From the NCBI RefSeq assembly GCF_029360585.1, contig NZ_JAQZSJ010000009.1, positions 140,623 to 204,622 of the forward strand: a stretch of DNA of 64,000 nucleotides. The letters run 5' to 3'. The notes below the pieces were generated by a model. The model was given only the letters and a program-made list of their open reading frames with translations. It ran no database searches and had not been told where the DNA came from. A program made the translations under genes and the position numbers. This document shows positions 18,697-28,733 of this stretch, piece by piece. This DNA is from Cohnella caldifontis. GTDB taxonomy: Bacteria > Bacillota > Bacilli > Paenibacillales > Paenibacillaceae. Positions within the stretch are counted from its first letter, which is position 1. Every line of letters starts with the position of its first letter.

Positions 18697-21600
18697 TTAA
18701 GGTACGGCCGCTCCTGCGCGGGAAGGAATCAGGAACGCAATCGTTGTACCCTTGTCCTGAAAGCTCTCTATCAGCAAGCCTTGCCCGAATTCATTGATCA
18801 GCCGCTTATGTACGTTGATCAAGCCGATGCTGCCGTCCAGCCGTTCCGGCCTAAAAATTCGGTCCACCTGCTCTGCGGTCATGCCGACCCCATCGTCCTG
18901 AACGACGATCCGCAAGCCCTGCGGCTCCAACTTCGCCTGAACGACCACCGTGCCTCCCGACAGACGTTTCATTACGCCATGACGGATCGCATTTTCGACC
19001 AGAGGCTGCACAATCAACGCCGGAATCAACATCTCCGATGGGACGTCTACATTCCATTCCACGTTCAGACGTTCGCCGAAACGAGCCTTCTCCAACTCGA
19101 CGTAGGATTTGGTGAGAGACAGTTCACGGTTTAAGCTAACCTTGGCATGACGGGGGTCAAGATCAAAGCTCAGCCGCAAATAGTTGCTGAATTCGCCCAG
19201 CAGCTTACCCGCCCGCGCGCCGTCTCTGTAGCATAACGAAATAATGCCGCTTAAAGCGTTATAGACAAAATGAGGCTTGATCTGCGATTGCAGAAACAGC
19301 GTCTCCATGCGAATGGCCTGCTCGACAGCTTCCTTCAATTGCAGCAACGTCTGCACCCGGGCCAGCAGTTCCTTGCCGTTGAACGGCTTTACCAGAAAAT
19401 CATTGGCTCCCGCCTCAAGGCCCATTGCGATATCCGAAGGCGAATTGCGCACCGTCAGCAGCAACACGGGCAGCTTGTAGAGCGGATTCTCTTCCCGAAT
19501 ACGCCTGCACACTTCATACCCTGAGAGCTCGGGCATCATCACATCGAGCAGGACAAGAGACAAATCATCGCGATGCTGCTGAATCAGCTTAAGCGCATCC
19601 GCTCCATTGTACGCTACGAGAACGCGATAACGACTGGACACAAACAACTCCTGCAGCACCTTAATGTTGGAGAAATCGTCATCCACCAGCAAAATCTTCA
19701 GCTTGCCGGATTGTTCCTCCTCATGCGGCGACACCTCTTCCCCCGCCTGCGAACTTGTCTCTGGCAGCAGCTGCGGCTTCAGACCGGCTTCTGTCCTGGC
19801 GGCCCCCAGTTCCTTCTGCGTTGCCGTCGCCTCCGGCAGCCGCAGTTCGAAAACGGAACCCCTTCCCGGCTCCGACCACTGCAGTTCCAGATTACCGCCC
19901 ATTTGAACCGCAAGCGCCTTCGATATTTTCAGACCCAGACCGGAAGATTGAAACGCCGAAACCGCCGGCTCTCCTCCGCCCTCGTACAGATCGTCTTTGA
20001 AAAGCCCCTGTCGCCGCTCCTCGCTCATCCCGGCGCCGGTGTCCGCAAACGTTAGACGCAGCGAGCCTTCTCTTGACTCTGCGGCCACCGCCACGCTTCC
20101 TTGTTCTGTAAATTTCAATGCATTGCCGACTAGGTTCACGAGAATTTGCTTCAGGCGGTTTTCGTCCGTGAACAGATAAAAGGTTCCCGGAGGCACCTGA
20201 TTGACCAGTCTCACCTGATCGTTCCTGCGCAAAAATTTCAACGCTTCGAGCGTAGCATGCACTGTGCCGCTGACATCAAAGGGCCGATTGTGGAACGTCA
20301 GGCTGCCGCGCTGCAAGCTCTGAAAATCGATAATATCGTTCACCAGCGTAGACAGGCGGGTCGCCTGGGCAATGATGAAGCTCAGATTCTCACGATGCCG
20401 CTGCGCCATCTCTCCGCCGCTCCGGTCGATAACCACCTGCGCCAGATTGATAATGCCGTGCAGCGGCGTCTTGAACTCGTGGGATGTGTGGATAAGAAAC
20501 TCGTCTTTCTGGCGATCATACGCAATGAGCTGCTCAGCCAATCGCTCGTTCCGCAAGTACGCCTCTCGAACCCGGTCCGACATGAGGAACGATTGCGACA
20601 GAACGAGAAGCAGCGGCGATACGATCATATAATACGGGTTGTCCAACGCCAACTGATAACGTGTCTGGGCATACGCCCAACTGATGATAAGGAAAAATAA
20701 ACCCAACAAAATGTAGTAAACTTGAACCCCGCTATTCCGATAACGGAATAGCCAATAAATAATGAAAGCAAAAGCGGCGATTTCCAAGACGATTCCGAGC
20801 CAAAGAAAATCAACTAAATATTCGTTTGGAATGCCAACCAATAAAGCCAGATAAATATAGGAAACCCGGCATAGCCACTTATATCCCAAGTTTCCCTTAT
20901 GGCCCAGATATAGATAAACATAGAGGACAAACGACAAGACAGAAACGTAAGGCAGGATAAAGAGCATTTTCTGCAAGAATAGAAAAGACATAGCCGGGAA
21001 CAGGTTCGCCATGACGATCTCGTTGTCGATGCTGAAGAACAACCCCAGTGACAAGCAGAACAAACTAAAAAAGGCGAGATAGGGCTCTTTCCTCCATTCC
21101 TTGAACATACCTGCGAAATAAATCCCGAATACCAGCATCGTGGTGATGACGATCATATCCGCCAAGCGGGCATTATCGCGCCTGGCCAATACATCATCCG
21201 TTAAACCGAATTCCGGCGCATGCACCAATCCGCCTTCCAAGTAACGGTAACTGGCAATCTGAATGATGATGTCAATGGTATCGGTATCCGCTTTGATCGT
21301 ACCGAAAAACGGTAGGTTGCTAGGTACAAATCGATCCGCCGACAAATCTGGTTTTCCGGTACCGCCGAGGTCGGATCCGTTCATATAGATGTGGCTGGAC
21401 ATGCGAATCTTTTTGCCTCTAAGGCTATATAAATCCAGATCGCTAACCTCAATGCGCAAACGATACGTACCCGCACCATACCCATTGCCGGAGGAAACGA
21501 CATCGTCCCAGCCTCCGGGAACACGAACGATTCGGCGCTCCACTTCCAGTTCCTTGCCACTGCTGTGGAAATCCTGCGGAGTTAGCAGTTTGTTTTCATA

Positions 21601-21813
21601 AAACTCCCACTCTCCACGCAACGGTATAATCCCTTGCTTCTCAAAATTCCATTGTCTAGTGTCCAAAACCCCGTCTCTCGCTTCCGGGTATTGAAACGTA
21701 GGATTTAACCATTCAAAGATGAATAGCGTTGTAACGACGATGAAGACAACAATCATGCCGATTAGTACCGTCAATTGTTTTCTCATTGTACCCTGTTCCC
21801 GTTTCGTCTTCAT
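18697..21813 (-). CDS. Hybrid sensor kinase: 7TM-DISM, HisKA-HATPase, receiver, second LytS-type kinase
   Basis: The chosen start is the ATG at 21813 (GGGGGCGG upstream); the open frame to 21963 runs into a terminator hairpin, so that extension is unlikely. The 1038-aa product has TM1, an extracellular beta-rich domain (LRGEWEFYENKLL) and seven membrane helices (about 218-415), a 7TM-DISM sensor. The first kinase has His445 (HTSHEFKTPLHG), N-box NLVGNALKFTE and G-box DTGAGMS. A receiver follows with Asp757 (VLLDVMMPELSG). The end is a second, LytS-type kinase with His848 (QSQIKPHFVYNAL) and N-box QPLVENAIRHG. Two transmitters plus a receiver make an internal phosphorelay likely. It is co-transcribed with the BTAD regulator. 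Confidence 0.9.
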   Translation of the reverse strand: MKTKREQGTMRKQLTVLIGMIVVFIVVTTLFIFEWLNPTFQYPEARDGVLDTRQWNFEKQGIIPLRGEWEFYENKLLTPQDFHSSGKELEVERRIVRVPGGWDDVVSSGNGYGAGTYRLRIEVSDLDLYSLRGKKIRMSSHIYMNGSDLGGTGKPDLSADRFVPSNLPFFGTIKADTDTIDIIIQIASYRYLEGGLVHAPEFGLTDDVLARRDNARLADMIVITTMLVFGIYFAGMFKEWRKEPYLAFFSLFCLSLGLFFSIDNEIVMANLFPAMSFLFLQKMLFILPYVSVLSFVLYVYLYLGHKGNLGYKWLCRVSYIYLALLVGIPNEYLVDFLWLGIVLEIAAFAFIIYWLFRYRNSGVQVYYILLGLFFLIISWAYAQTRYQLALDNPYYMIVSPLLLVLSQSFLMSDRVREAYLRNERLAEQLIAYDRQKDEFLIHTSHEFKTPLHGIINLAQVVIDRSGGEMAQRHRENLSFIIAQATRLSTLVNDIIDFQSLQRGSLTFHNRPFDVSGTVHATLEALKFLRRNDQVRLVNQVPPGTFYLFTDENRLKQILVNLVGNALKFTEQGSVAVAAESREGSLRLTFADTGAGMSEERRQGLFKDDLYEGGGEPAVSAFQSSGLGLKISKALAVQMGGNLELQWSEPGRGSVFELRLPEATATQKELGAARTEAGLKPQLLPETSSQAGEEVSPHEEEQSGKLKILLVDDDFSNIKVLQELFVSSRYRVLVAYNGADALKLIQQHRDDLSLVLLDVMMPELSGYEVCRRIREENPLYKLPVLLLTVRNSPSDIAMGLEAGANDFLVKPFNGKELLARVQTLLQLKEAVEQAIRMETLFLQSQIKPHFVYNALSGIISLCYRDGARAGKLLGEFSNYLRLSFDLDPRHAKVSLNRELSLTKSYVELEKARFGERLNVEWNVDVPSEMLIPALIVQPLVENAIRHGVMKRLSGGTVVVQAKLEPQGLRIVVQDDGVGMTAEQVDRIFRPERLDGSIGLINVHKRLINEFGQGLLIESFQDKGTTIAFLIPSRAGAAVP

Positions 21814-22217
21814 ATCCGCCCCCATTAATCTATCGCTTAATTCGACAAAATATGACTTTATCCCTTCTTCCAGAGCGTAGTATTGAATGAATCCAGAATA
21901 TGAGTACCACGAGGAGCTGATACTTGCTTTCGTCTTTATGAATCCAAACATAAAAAAGTCCAAGTAATATACACCTTGGACGAATGAAAAAACATAATTT
22001 AATATAAGCGAATCTGCCAGACCTCAGTTTCGAACCGTCAATATGACCGACTCCACATGCCCCGTATGCGGGCATACATCCCATTATTATGGCTTCTGTT
22101 ATAGTCACATACAATCGCGTAAATTCAATGATCTAACATACTCTTTGTTATCTATTCTCTTACTTTACTGTACCTTACCACTAATATTTGCGGCAGTTTT
22201 ACGGCAAGAACCCCTCG
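21814..22217. other. Intergenic region between kinase and STAND gene
   Basis: The stretch holds the kinase ribosome site, the terminator at 21952-21981, and otherwise AT-rich DNA. Two short GC-rich inverted segments occur near 22060 (ATGCCC/GGGCAT). No supported gene was found. It is a candidate location for the left edge of the AT-rich island. Confidence 0.5.
21952..21981 (-). terminator. Terminator downstream of the STAND NTPase gene
   Basis: Perfect 7-bp stem GTCCAAG/CTTGGAC followed on the minus strand by TTTTTT. It lies about 237 bp past the stop of the large NTPase gene and upstream of the kinase start, separating the two units. Confidence 0.75.
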
Positions 22218-25200
22218 CTATCTTTCCATCATCTCATGGCTTAATCTTCTAACTGGTCCAATTTGCTTTTCAAACATTAAATCCCAAATATCCAGACATT
22301 CTTGAGCTATGCCCTTTAACTCAGGTCTCGTATCTCCAGAAGTCTCATCGTATAATCCAATCACCAGTTTAGAAATTTCATCTTGTATTCCCCATGCGCC
22401 CTCGTATTTCTTAGTGTCATTCTGGAGTAAATGCTGGCTCATAGATAATATTATATCTTTGTATTCAACTACCGATTTTGCTTCTTCTTCTAGGTAGTGC
22501 ACAAATGCATGCAACGTTCTACGACTCAAATCCGAACTCATTATTTCTATCAAAAATTCTTTATCTCTCTTCAAATCTATTAGATTATCATAAAATAATC
22601 TAGAAATCGGCATTTCTAAATCTAGTGTGCTTGTTTTAAATTTACGTATAATATTTTTAGCTAATGTATTATATTCTTCCTTATTAAAATATAACATGAC
22701 CATATATAGAATCTCTTCAGCTTGCAATTTGCTCATAATATCCACATTTGTAATTTCATTTACAAATTCATTTTTAAGAATGAACATTTCCGACAAACAA
22801 TGTGCTCCACGCTTTATCAATTCCTCATCTTCAGAATCGTAGCATTGCTTAATAATTTTTAATATGCGTTGACGATACTGAGGGTATAATAAAAAAAACA
22901 TATTTTTTGTATCATGATATCCAGCTAGTCGATAATCTTGTTCATAGAGATAAAGAATCTTTTCAGTTGCCCAATCACGATCAATATTATATGAAGGCCA
23001 TAACGCAAATAAGCTTGCCAATTTTACTGCCGGATTTTCGTCCAATGCTAATTTTTCAATTGTATTTTTAAACTGTTCAAAAAGATCACTGTCTCTCCAT
23101 AATAATTGCGCTATTGCTTGGGACGCTCTGCCTCTTACACAATTCAACGCGTTGCTTTGTAACATATCAAAGCTACGCATTTCTTTATCTTCATTACTGG
23201 TCACATTCGGATTACCAATCTCTGGATTTTTGTGTTTAATCGCAATGTCCTTAAGAATATCCAATATCTCCTGTGACCATCCCGCCTCCCCGCATTCTTC
23301 AATAATCGTACAGATTGAACTTGCCCTATATGAAATAAAATCAAACGAAAATTTCAAAATCATTGCTTCTAATAGTTTTACCGGCACATTCTTCAAATGT
23401 TTACTATGAGCTACTCCACTAAATAATGAATCAATATATATATCCGATATCGTATCATTACACGAAAGCATCAACTCTATCATTCTTTCAGGTTCTTCGG
23501 AAACAGCACTACTAAAGGTACTTGAAAAAGATTCAATCGAACTTTCTACAAATCCTCCAGGCACTTCTTTCCAACGGGAAGCATGCTTCTTCCTAAGTTT
23601 ATTATTAGTCAATATATCTATCCATTTTTTATTACTGAGCTTTTTCCCCGCAACAGGGGAACTTATAAATCCACTGTGTCCGTTTGAATATTTATATAAA
23701 ATAGCTTCGTTTGAAAATCTGCGCCTTAACACACGCACCAAATCTTTGGCCTTTTCACTAAGTCGATTATATGGCAACACTTCTAGAATTTCTTTTTGTA
23801 AATCTCCCCAAAAACTCCAATAAACGATGTAACCATTATTTTCCCGGTTAAATTCAATTCTACGTTGATATCGTTCTTTAGCTCGTGGCGATACGTAACC
23901 AATAACCGTTTTTTCTAGCACATCAAAAATAGCTGAGCCACAGTGTTCGGAATGTCTTGCTAAAACTTGTTTGGCAAGTAACAATTCATCGCCATTACCA
24001 CTCGTTCTTTCAAATATGTTTTTGTCAAAATCACTACATAAATATTCAACAATAGCATCACTATAGGAAGTTGGCAATTTACACATTGCATCTAATATAA
24101 TCTCGTTATACAAATCATTGCCTGTCCCCATGTATTCTCTATACCGTTCCCAGAATATTTCTGGATTCAGGGCAATTACAGCTGCATTCGCCTTCTTTAT
24201 AATCTGAATGCATGCCCTTTCAAGACCTCTTTTGTGCGCGTATCTACCAGACCAATCGCTATATGACAACATTTCGTCTTTTTCAGTTGGAATATACCGT
24301 AGTAATAACTCTATCACCTCAGTACCGTTTTTAATTAAAATCTCAGAATCTTCTTGCAAAAATTCCTCTTCATATTTATAAATTGATCCAGATTGTCTAT
24401 TCAGCCTATTTTCCAATAAAAAAGCAAACACTCTCATTGTTCTCATTTCACAATTTTTAAGCATTTTCTTGAAATCCAGATAGTTATCAGCCATTTGCGG
24501 ATACTGATGATAAAATTTCATTCGCAATTCAAACATCTCATCGGTATCTTGATTGATATCATGTAGAAAACATCGCGAAAAGTTATTATCATCTTCTTGC
24601 GATTGAAATGCATACTTTTCTATAAATGCAACATCTTTTATTTCAAACTTTGAGGATATACTGATAATCAGATTAAATACGATTTCTTTCTTCTCCGTAC
24701 TTTCAAACCATTTATCTAAAACACCGCTGTCCCTAAGCAATTTAATATACTGTGGTTTGGAATATATAACATTATTGATTATATGAGAACCATAATTCTC
24801 ATCTTCACAGCTTTCAATTATGTAGTTCTGTATATTCTCGTCCAAATCTTCCAACTGATTTAATAATTCGAAAAAGACAAACTTCACACTATATCTTATT
24901 TGCTCAGATGCCAGCATTTTTTGACCTGCATTAAGAAAATCCTCGCTATCAAACTCAATTAAATTCTGTAACAGCATCTGAACTTGGTATCTTCTTCCGG
25001 GGGTTTGCTTTTCCTTATCTCCAATAACTTCTAATATATTTCCGGTTTCATAATATTGTTTCAGCATCATTTCGGCTATAAAGCAATCTAATATCGATTG
25101 ATGAGCAAATGAGATTCTGTTTCCTTGTATTACAAGGAAACCATTTGAAGATAAAAAATCTAGGCTCGATCTGTTAATACTTAATAAATTCAATGGAATA

Positions 25201-26777
25201 GATATTCGACCTAATTTATCAAAATAACTAATAATTTTCTTCTTAGTTTCATTCAGATCTCCCTCACTCAGTCCGAATTCAAAACATTTTCTTTCTAATT
25301 GTCTCCACCATTCCGAAACCAGATGATTTGCAGTCGAACATTCATTATATTCTTTATTGGCGTCTAAATGTTTCCAGATGTATAGATTACTTGGAATTCG
25401 CAATATTTCCTTCAATTTGCCTGTTAAGGCTTCATAACGGTTCCCAATAACAATTTTCACCGTCTCATCATTCAATTCATTAATTTGAATCTTATTCCAC
25501 TGTACAACTGCTCTTTTCTTATCATCATTCTTAAACAAGGATTTAATATTATTATCATTCTCCAAGTCATACGTTCTACATACAAAAACTACGGATATCT
25601 TATATTCCCTTTCCAAATTCAGTCTTTCTACCTGATCTATAATTTGAGCACATACTAATAAAGCATCCCTTGAGTGTGCTTGCGTCCAGCGTAATGCATC
25701 TAATTGATCTAGAATAATTACAGCACTTTCAGTCTTAGACACACTGTGAACACAATGAACAATAGAAGTGGGCAGACCCAAGTCTTCTCCCCACTTTTGT
25801 GCAGTTCCACTCGGAATGCGCTTATCCAATTTGATCGCTATATACGGTATGGCACTTTCTCGACAATAGTTAATAATATCCTCTGTACAACCGCTTTTTC
25901 CTCTTCCAGCTTTCCCGTGTATTAACAGGGACTCTCCTAAACCTAGTACTTTTCTACACAAGGAAAATTCGTTTCTATCAATCAGTTCATTATTTACTGG
26001 AATAAACACAGATCTATATTCTCGATTCAACTCTTCCAATCTAGGAACAATACGTCTATCAGTAGAAAGATTTTTTAATCTAATCTCTTTTTCACTAAAT
26101 AACTGATGCACGACAGATTGGGTAATATGTTTCCCTAAGATATCTCCGTCTATAACCCAAGTAACCATTGTTTCATATATGTTTTCTTCATCGCCAAGCA
26201 ATAGATAATTTATTTTAGATAAGATTAATTCTTTTAATTCGCTATCTGGAATCTGGCGATATGATATCTTTTTCAAAAGAGAAATGCATTTTATTAGATC
26301 AGCTTCTTCCTCGGGGTTTATATCCATTGATTTACAAAAGTTACTGAAGAAATCTTTTAGTTCCCTACTAGCATTAAGTATTTGATTATGATAAAAATTT
26401 TGAGGAATGTTATTAGTATTCTTTGCTCTAGTGATTAGATCTTCTAATAGTGTAAAAGCTAACGGGGATACTAATGCAACTGTGTTTGACTCATCCCTCT
26501 CTAACTGAAACTTCCAATTTGCAAAGATTCCTCTTGCATTAGCTGTGCCGTAATCCCAATACTCCTTACTTGCATTTCTCCCTTTACATTGCTGAGCTTC
26601 CCTGATGCCATTCTTTTTACCAATCCAGATATCAACTCCTCGCTCGTCATCTCCAAGAGCTTCCAAAGTAATATAATCTAGCTTCTCGTCCAATACTTCA
26701 AGGATCTGATAGATTGTCCATCTAATTTCAAATCTATTCCCACTCTTATCTGCTCTTCCCCCTAATTCGTACGGCAT
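22218..26777 (-). CDS. Avs-like STAND NTPase with N-terminal PD-(D/E)xK-type nuclease domain
   Basis: The ATG at 26777 has GGGAGG 6 bp upstream, preferred over the ATG at 26783. The 1519-aa product opens with a Cap4/DUF4297-like segment: GGRADKSGNRFEIRW, Glu39, Asp49 in GVDIWI and Gln63-x-Lys65 in REAQQCKGR, a PD-(D/E)xK pattern. After a helical linker comes a STAND-type P-loop (HGKAGRGKSG, about 288-296), Walker B (SAVIILDQLD, Asp357) and a sensor-1-like VVFVCRTYD. The remaining roughly 1000 residues look helical with no recognised motif, as in the target-sensing alpha-solenoid of Avs anti-phage proteins. Known relatives recognise phage proteins and then cut DNA. It stands alone between a terminator and a serine recombinase and is much more AT-rich than its surroundings, suggesting transfer. 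Family placement is by motif reading; the trigger is unknown. Confidence 0.8.
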   Translation of the reverse strand: MPYELGGRADKSGNRFEIRWTIYQILEVLDEKLDYITLEALGDDERGVDIWIGKKNGIREAQQCKGRNASKEYWDYGTANARGIFANWKFQLERDESNTVALVSPLAFTLLEDLITRAKNTNNIPQNFYHNQILNASRELKDFFSNFCKSMDINPEEEADLIKCISLLKKISYRQIPDSELKELILSKINYLLLGDEENIYETMVTWVIDGDILGKHITQSVVHQLFSEKEIRLKNLSTDRRIVPRLEELNREYRSVFIPVNNELIDRNEFSLCRKVLGLGESLLIHGKAGRGKSGCTEDIINYCRESAIPYIAIKLDKRIPSGTAQKWGEDLGLPTSIVHCVHSVSKTESAVIILDQLDALRWTQAHSRDALLVCAQIIDQVERLNLEREYKISVVFVCRTYDLENDNNIKSLFKNDDKKRAVVQWNKIQINELNDETVKIVIGNRYEALTGKLKEILRIPSNLYIWKHLDANKEYNECSTANHLVSEWWRQLERKCFEFGLSEGDLNETKKKIISYFDKLGRISIPLNLLSINRSSLDFLSSNGFLVIQGNRISFAHQSILDCFIAEMMLKQYYETGNILEVIGDKEKQTPGRRYQVQMLLQNLIEFDSEDFLNAGQKMLASEQIRYSVKFVFFELLNQLEDLDENIQNYIIESCEDENYGSHIINNVIYSKPQYIKLLRDSGVLDKWFESTEKKEIVFNLIISISSKFEIKDVAFIEKYAFQSQEDDNNFSRCFLHDINQDTDEMFELRMKFYHQYPQMADNYLDFKKMLKNCEMRTMRVFAFLLENRLNRQSGSIYKYEEEFLQEDSEILIKNGTEVIELLLRYIPTEKDEMLSYSDWSGRYAHKRGLERACIQIIKKANAAVIALNPEIFWERYREYMGTGNDLYNEIILDAMCKLPTSYSDAIVEYLCSDFDKNIFERTSGNGDELLLAKQVLARHSEHCGSAIFDVLEKTVIGYVSPRAKERYQRRIEFNRENNGYIVYWSFWGDLQKEILEVLPYNRLSEKAKDLVRVLRRRFSNEAILYKYSNGHSGFISSPVAGKKLSNKKWIDILTNNKLRKKHASRWKEVPGGFVESSIESFSSTFSSAVSEEPERMIELMLSCNDTISDIYIDSLFSGVAHSKHLKNVPVKLLEAMILKFSFDFISYRASSICTIIEECGEAGWSQEILDILKDIAIKHKNPEIGNPNVTSNEDKEMRSFDMLQSNALNCVRGRASQAIAQLLWRDSDLFEQFKNTIEKLALDENPAVKLASLFALWPSYNIDRDWATEKILYLYEQDYRLAGYHDTKNMFFLLYPQYRQRILKIIKQCYDSEDEELIKRGAHCLSEMFILKNEFVNEITNVDIMSKLQAEEILYMVMLYFNKEEYNTLAKNIIRKFKTSTLDLEMPISRLFYDNLIDLKRDKEFLIEIMSSDLSRRTLHAFVHYLEEEAKSVVEYKDIILSMSQHLLQNDTKKYEGAWGIQDEISKLVIGLYDETSGDTRPELKGIAQECLDIWDLMFEKQIGPVRRLSHEMMER

Positions 26778-26802
26778 ACTCATCCTCCCTCATCCGCACA
26801 TT

Positions 26803-26819
26803 AGTAACCATGTGTTACT
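26803..26819. promoter_or_regulatory. Palindrome upstream of the STAND gene
   Basis: AGTAAC-catgt-GTTACT is a 6-bp-arm inverted repeat 26 bp before the NTPase start codon, where an operator could sit. No regulator is known for it. Confidence 0.35.
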
Positions 26820-26860
26820 GAGTTTTATTCGATCTTTTCCAACAAATTTCCTCCCAAAGT

Positions 26861-26899
26861 AAAAAAGAAAACACCCATCTGTTCAACCAGGTGTTTTCT
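26861..26899 (-). terminator. Terminator of the recombinase gene
   Basis: Perfect 10-bp stem AGAAAACACC/GGTGTTTTCT followed on the minus strand by TTTTT. It lies 57 bp past the recombinase stop and insulates the NTPase gene from recombinase transcription. Confidence 0.85.
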
Positions 26900-26937
26900 A
26901 AAATTAGTAAATGCGGCTTCAAAACTATTCTCTCACT

Positions 26938-26967
26938 AACAACACACAGCACACTTCATGTGTTGTT
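26938..26967. repeat. Nine-bp inverted repeat at the recombinase 3' end
   Basis: AACAACACA and TGTGTTGTT are separated by 12 bp and span the stop codon of the recombinase gene. There is no T-run, so it is not an obvious terminator. It could be part of a recombinase recognition site or an RNA structure. Confidence 0.5.
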
Positions 26968-28662
26968 CTCGGAATAGGAAGGCACTCTCCCCCTTTCACT
27001 TCGCAAGGACTTTTTTTGCTTATGCATCTTGCTTTGGATGCTGTTATGAAAGCCGGTCTTATAGACGAAGGTCAGTCTGTACGGCTCGGGACTTTCCTGA
27101 TTGGAGTTCTCCCCAATAATCACTTTATCAACGATGCTTTCGAATACGTTTCGGTCGAATGCGGTCAGAACCTCATTTGTTTGAAGCACTTTGCGGAAAT
27201 GCTCAAGCCGCTTTCCCAAATCAATTTCATCTTGTGCGGATTGCTCCAGTTGTTCCTTTTCTTCGAGCAGTTTAGTGAGCGAAGTATCGAGTTCCACATA
27301 CTTCTGTTCGTAGGTAGCCCTGTCTATTTTCTCATCCAGGCACAAATCAATCAGCCTGCAACGTTTTTGCTCCATGGCCTGAATCTCGCTGTTAATTTTG
27401 TTCAGTCGCTTTTGATTATTCTGGTCGCTAAACACCGATTCCATTCTTTTCATAAGCTCGTCCAGCACGTCCGAATTATTGCGGCACACCAATTTATACG
27501 ATTCGACAAAAGCACCCTCAATCAGCTTTTCCTCCAAGGCTTTACTGTGAGGGCAGTATTTCTTCCCCTTTTTCGTGGCTGTCACGCACTGCCAAATCAC
27601 CTTCTCGTGCGGGGTTCCGCTGTGCCAGTTCCGCCGCGAGAGATTGCTTCCGCAGAAAGCACATTCCAACTTGCTGCTGAAAGCAAATTTTCTGCTGTAC
27701 TTGTCCCGCTTGCCTTTTGCGCCGCGGCGACGATTCTCGCCTCTTCGATGCAATATGTCCTGCGCCTTCTCAAATACTTCCTCGCTGACAATCGGCTCAT
27801 GATGATTTTTGACATAAAACTGATCTTCCTCGCCGTAATTATCCAACCTTCTCTTGGAAATGGGATCGACGGTAAATGTCTTTCCTTGCAGCAAATCGCC
27901 TTTGTACTTCTCATTCTTTATGATACCAAGAACGGTTGTGTCCTGCCATTCGCCCCTTCCGTACTTGGTCTTATGTCCCGCCTCAGTCAGTTCCTTGGCA
28001 ATAACGTAAGCGCCGATCCCCGATGTATATCGTTCAAAAATATAGCGGACGATTTCGGCTTCTTCTTGATTAACGGTGATCTGTTTCGTATTCACATCGT
28101 AATCATAGCCCAAACAACTTTGAAAGCCCACCAGTTCGCCGCGCTTCATTTTCATCTTCAAACCTTTTTTTACGTTGGCGGAGATGTTCTCCACTTCCTG
28201 CTGCGCTACGGAGCTTAAGATGACGAGCAACAATTCGCCGTCCATCGTCAGCGTATTGATATTCTCATCTTCAAAAAGTACGGCGATGTTCTTTTCCTTC
28301 AACATCCGGACGTATTTCAACGTGTCCAGCGTATTTCTTGCAAACCTGGAGATAGACTTGGTGATGATCATATCAATTTTCCCGTCCATACAATCGTTAA
28401 TCATGCGCTGAAAATCCTCGCGCTTCGCTACCTGAGTACCGGTTATGGCTTCATCTGCATAAATATCAACCAGTACCCAGTCGCTTCGTTTGCTAACGAG
28501 ATCGGTGTAATAGGCGACTTGCGACTTGTAGCTGCTCAATTGCTCCTCGGTGTCGGTACTTACGCGGGCATATGGGGCGACGCGAAGAACATCCGGTAAC
28601 TTTCCGGCGTTGCGATCGGATATTTTCCTACTTGCTTTAATTACTTCTACTTCGAGAGCCAT
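26956..28662 (-). CDS. Large serine recombinase (site-specific integrase/transposon resolvase type)
   Basis: Start is the ATG at 28662, 8 bp after GGAGG (an ATG at 28677 lacks a site). The 568-aa product has the serine-recombinase catalytic domain (VAPYARVSTDTEEQLSSY, nucleophilic Ser; later SRFARNTLDTLKYVRML). A recombinase domain follows (GYDYDVNTKQITVNQEEAEIVRYIFE), then a zinc-ribbon (CAFCGSNLSRR ... WQC ... KYCPHS). A coiled coil follows (KRLNKINSEIQAMEQKRCRL), then a C-terminal cap. The enzyme integrates or excises DNA between attachment sites by a Ser-DNA intermediate. All domains look intact. It is preceded by a 48-aa companion and followed by its own terminator, and the adjacent AT-rich NTPase gene is its likely cargo. 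Confidence 0.93.
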   Translation of the reverse strand: MALEVEVIKASRKISDRNAGKLPDVLRVAPYARVSTDTEEQLSSYKSQVAYYTDLVSKRSDWVLVDIYADEAITGTQVAKREDFQRMINDCMDGKIDMIITKSISRFARNTLDTLKYVRMLKEKNIAVLFEDENINTLTMDGELLLVILSSVAQQEVENISANVKKGLKMKMKRGELVGFQSCLGYDYDVNTKQITVNQEEAEIVRYIFERYTSGIGAYVIAKELTEAGHKTKYGRGEWQDTTVLGIIKNEKYKGDLLQGKTFTVDPISKRRLDNYGEEDQFYVKNHHEPIVSEEVFEKAQDILHRRGENRRRGAKGKRDKYSRKFAFSSKLECAFCGSNLSRRNWHSGTPHEKVIWQCVTATKKGKKYCPHSKALEEKLIEGAFVESYKLVCRNNSDVLDELMKRMESVFSDQNNQKRLNKINSEIQAMEQKRCRLIDLCLDEKIDRATYEQKYVELDTSLTKLLEEKEQLEQSAQDEIDLGKRLEHFRKVLQTNEVLTAFDRNVFESIVDKVIIGENSNQESPEPYRLTFVYKTGFHNSIQSKMHKQKKSLRSERGRVPSYSENNT

Positions 28663-28733
28663 GATGTTGTCCTCCATTCTTATTTACTTGCCATCAGTTT
28701 AATAAGAGATGGGCGGACCGACAAATGTGCGAA

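Noticed and set aside
22043..22252. Plus-strand frame with CPVCG and a hydrophobic segment
   Set aside because: No ribosome site, converges into the end of the NTPase gene, and overlaps the region used by its transcript; the Cys pattern may be chance.
26911..28218. 435-codon plus-strand frame
   Set aside because: It is antisense to the serine recombinase gene, lacks a ribosome site and has no recognisable domain.
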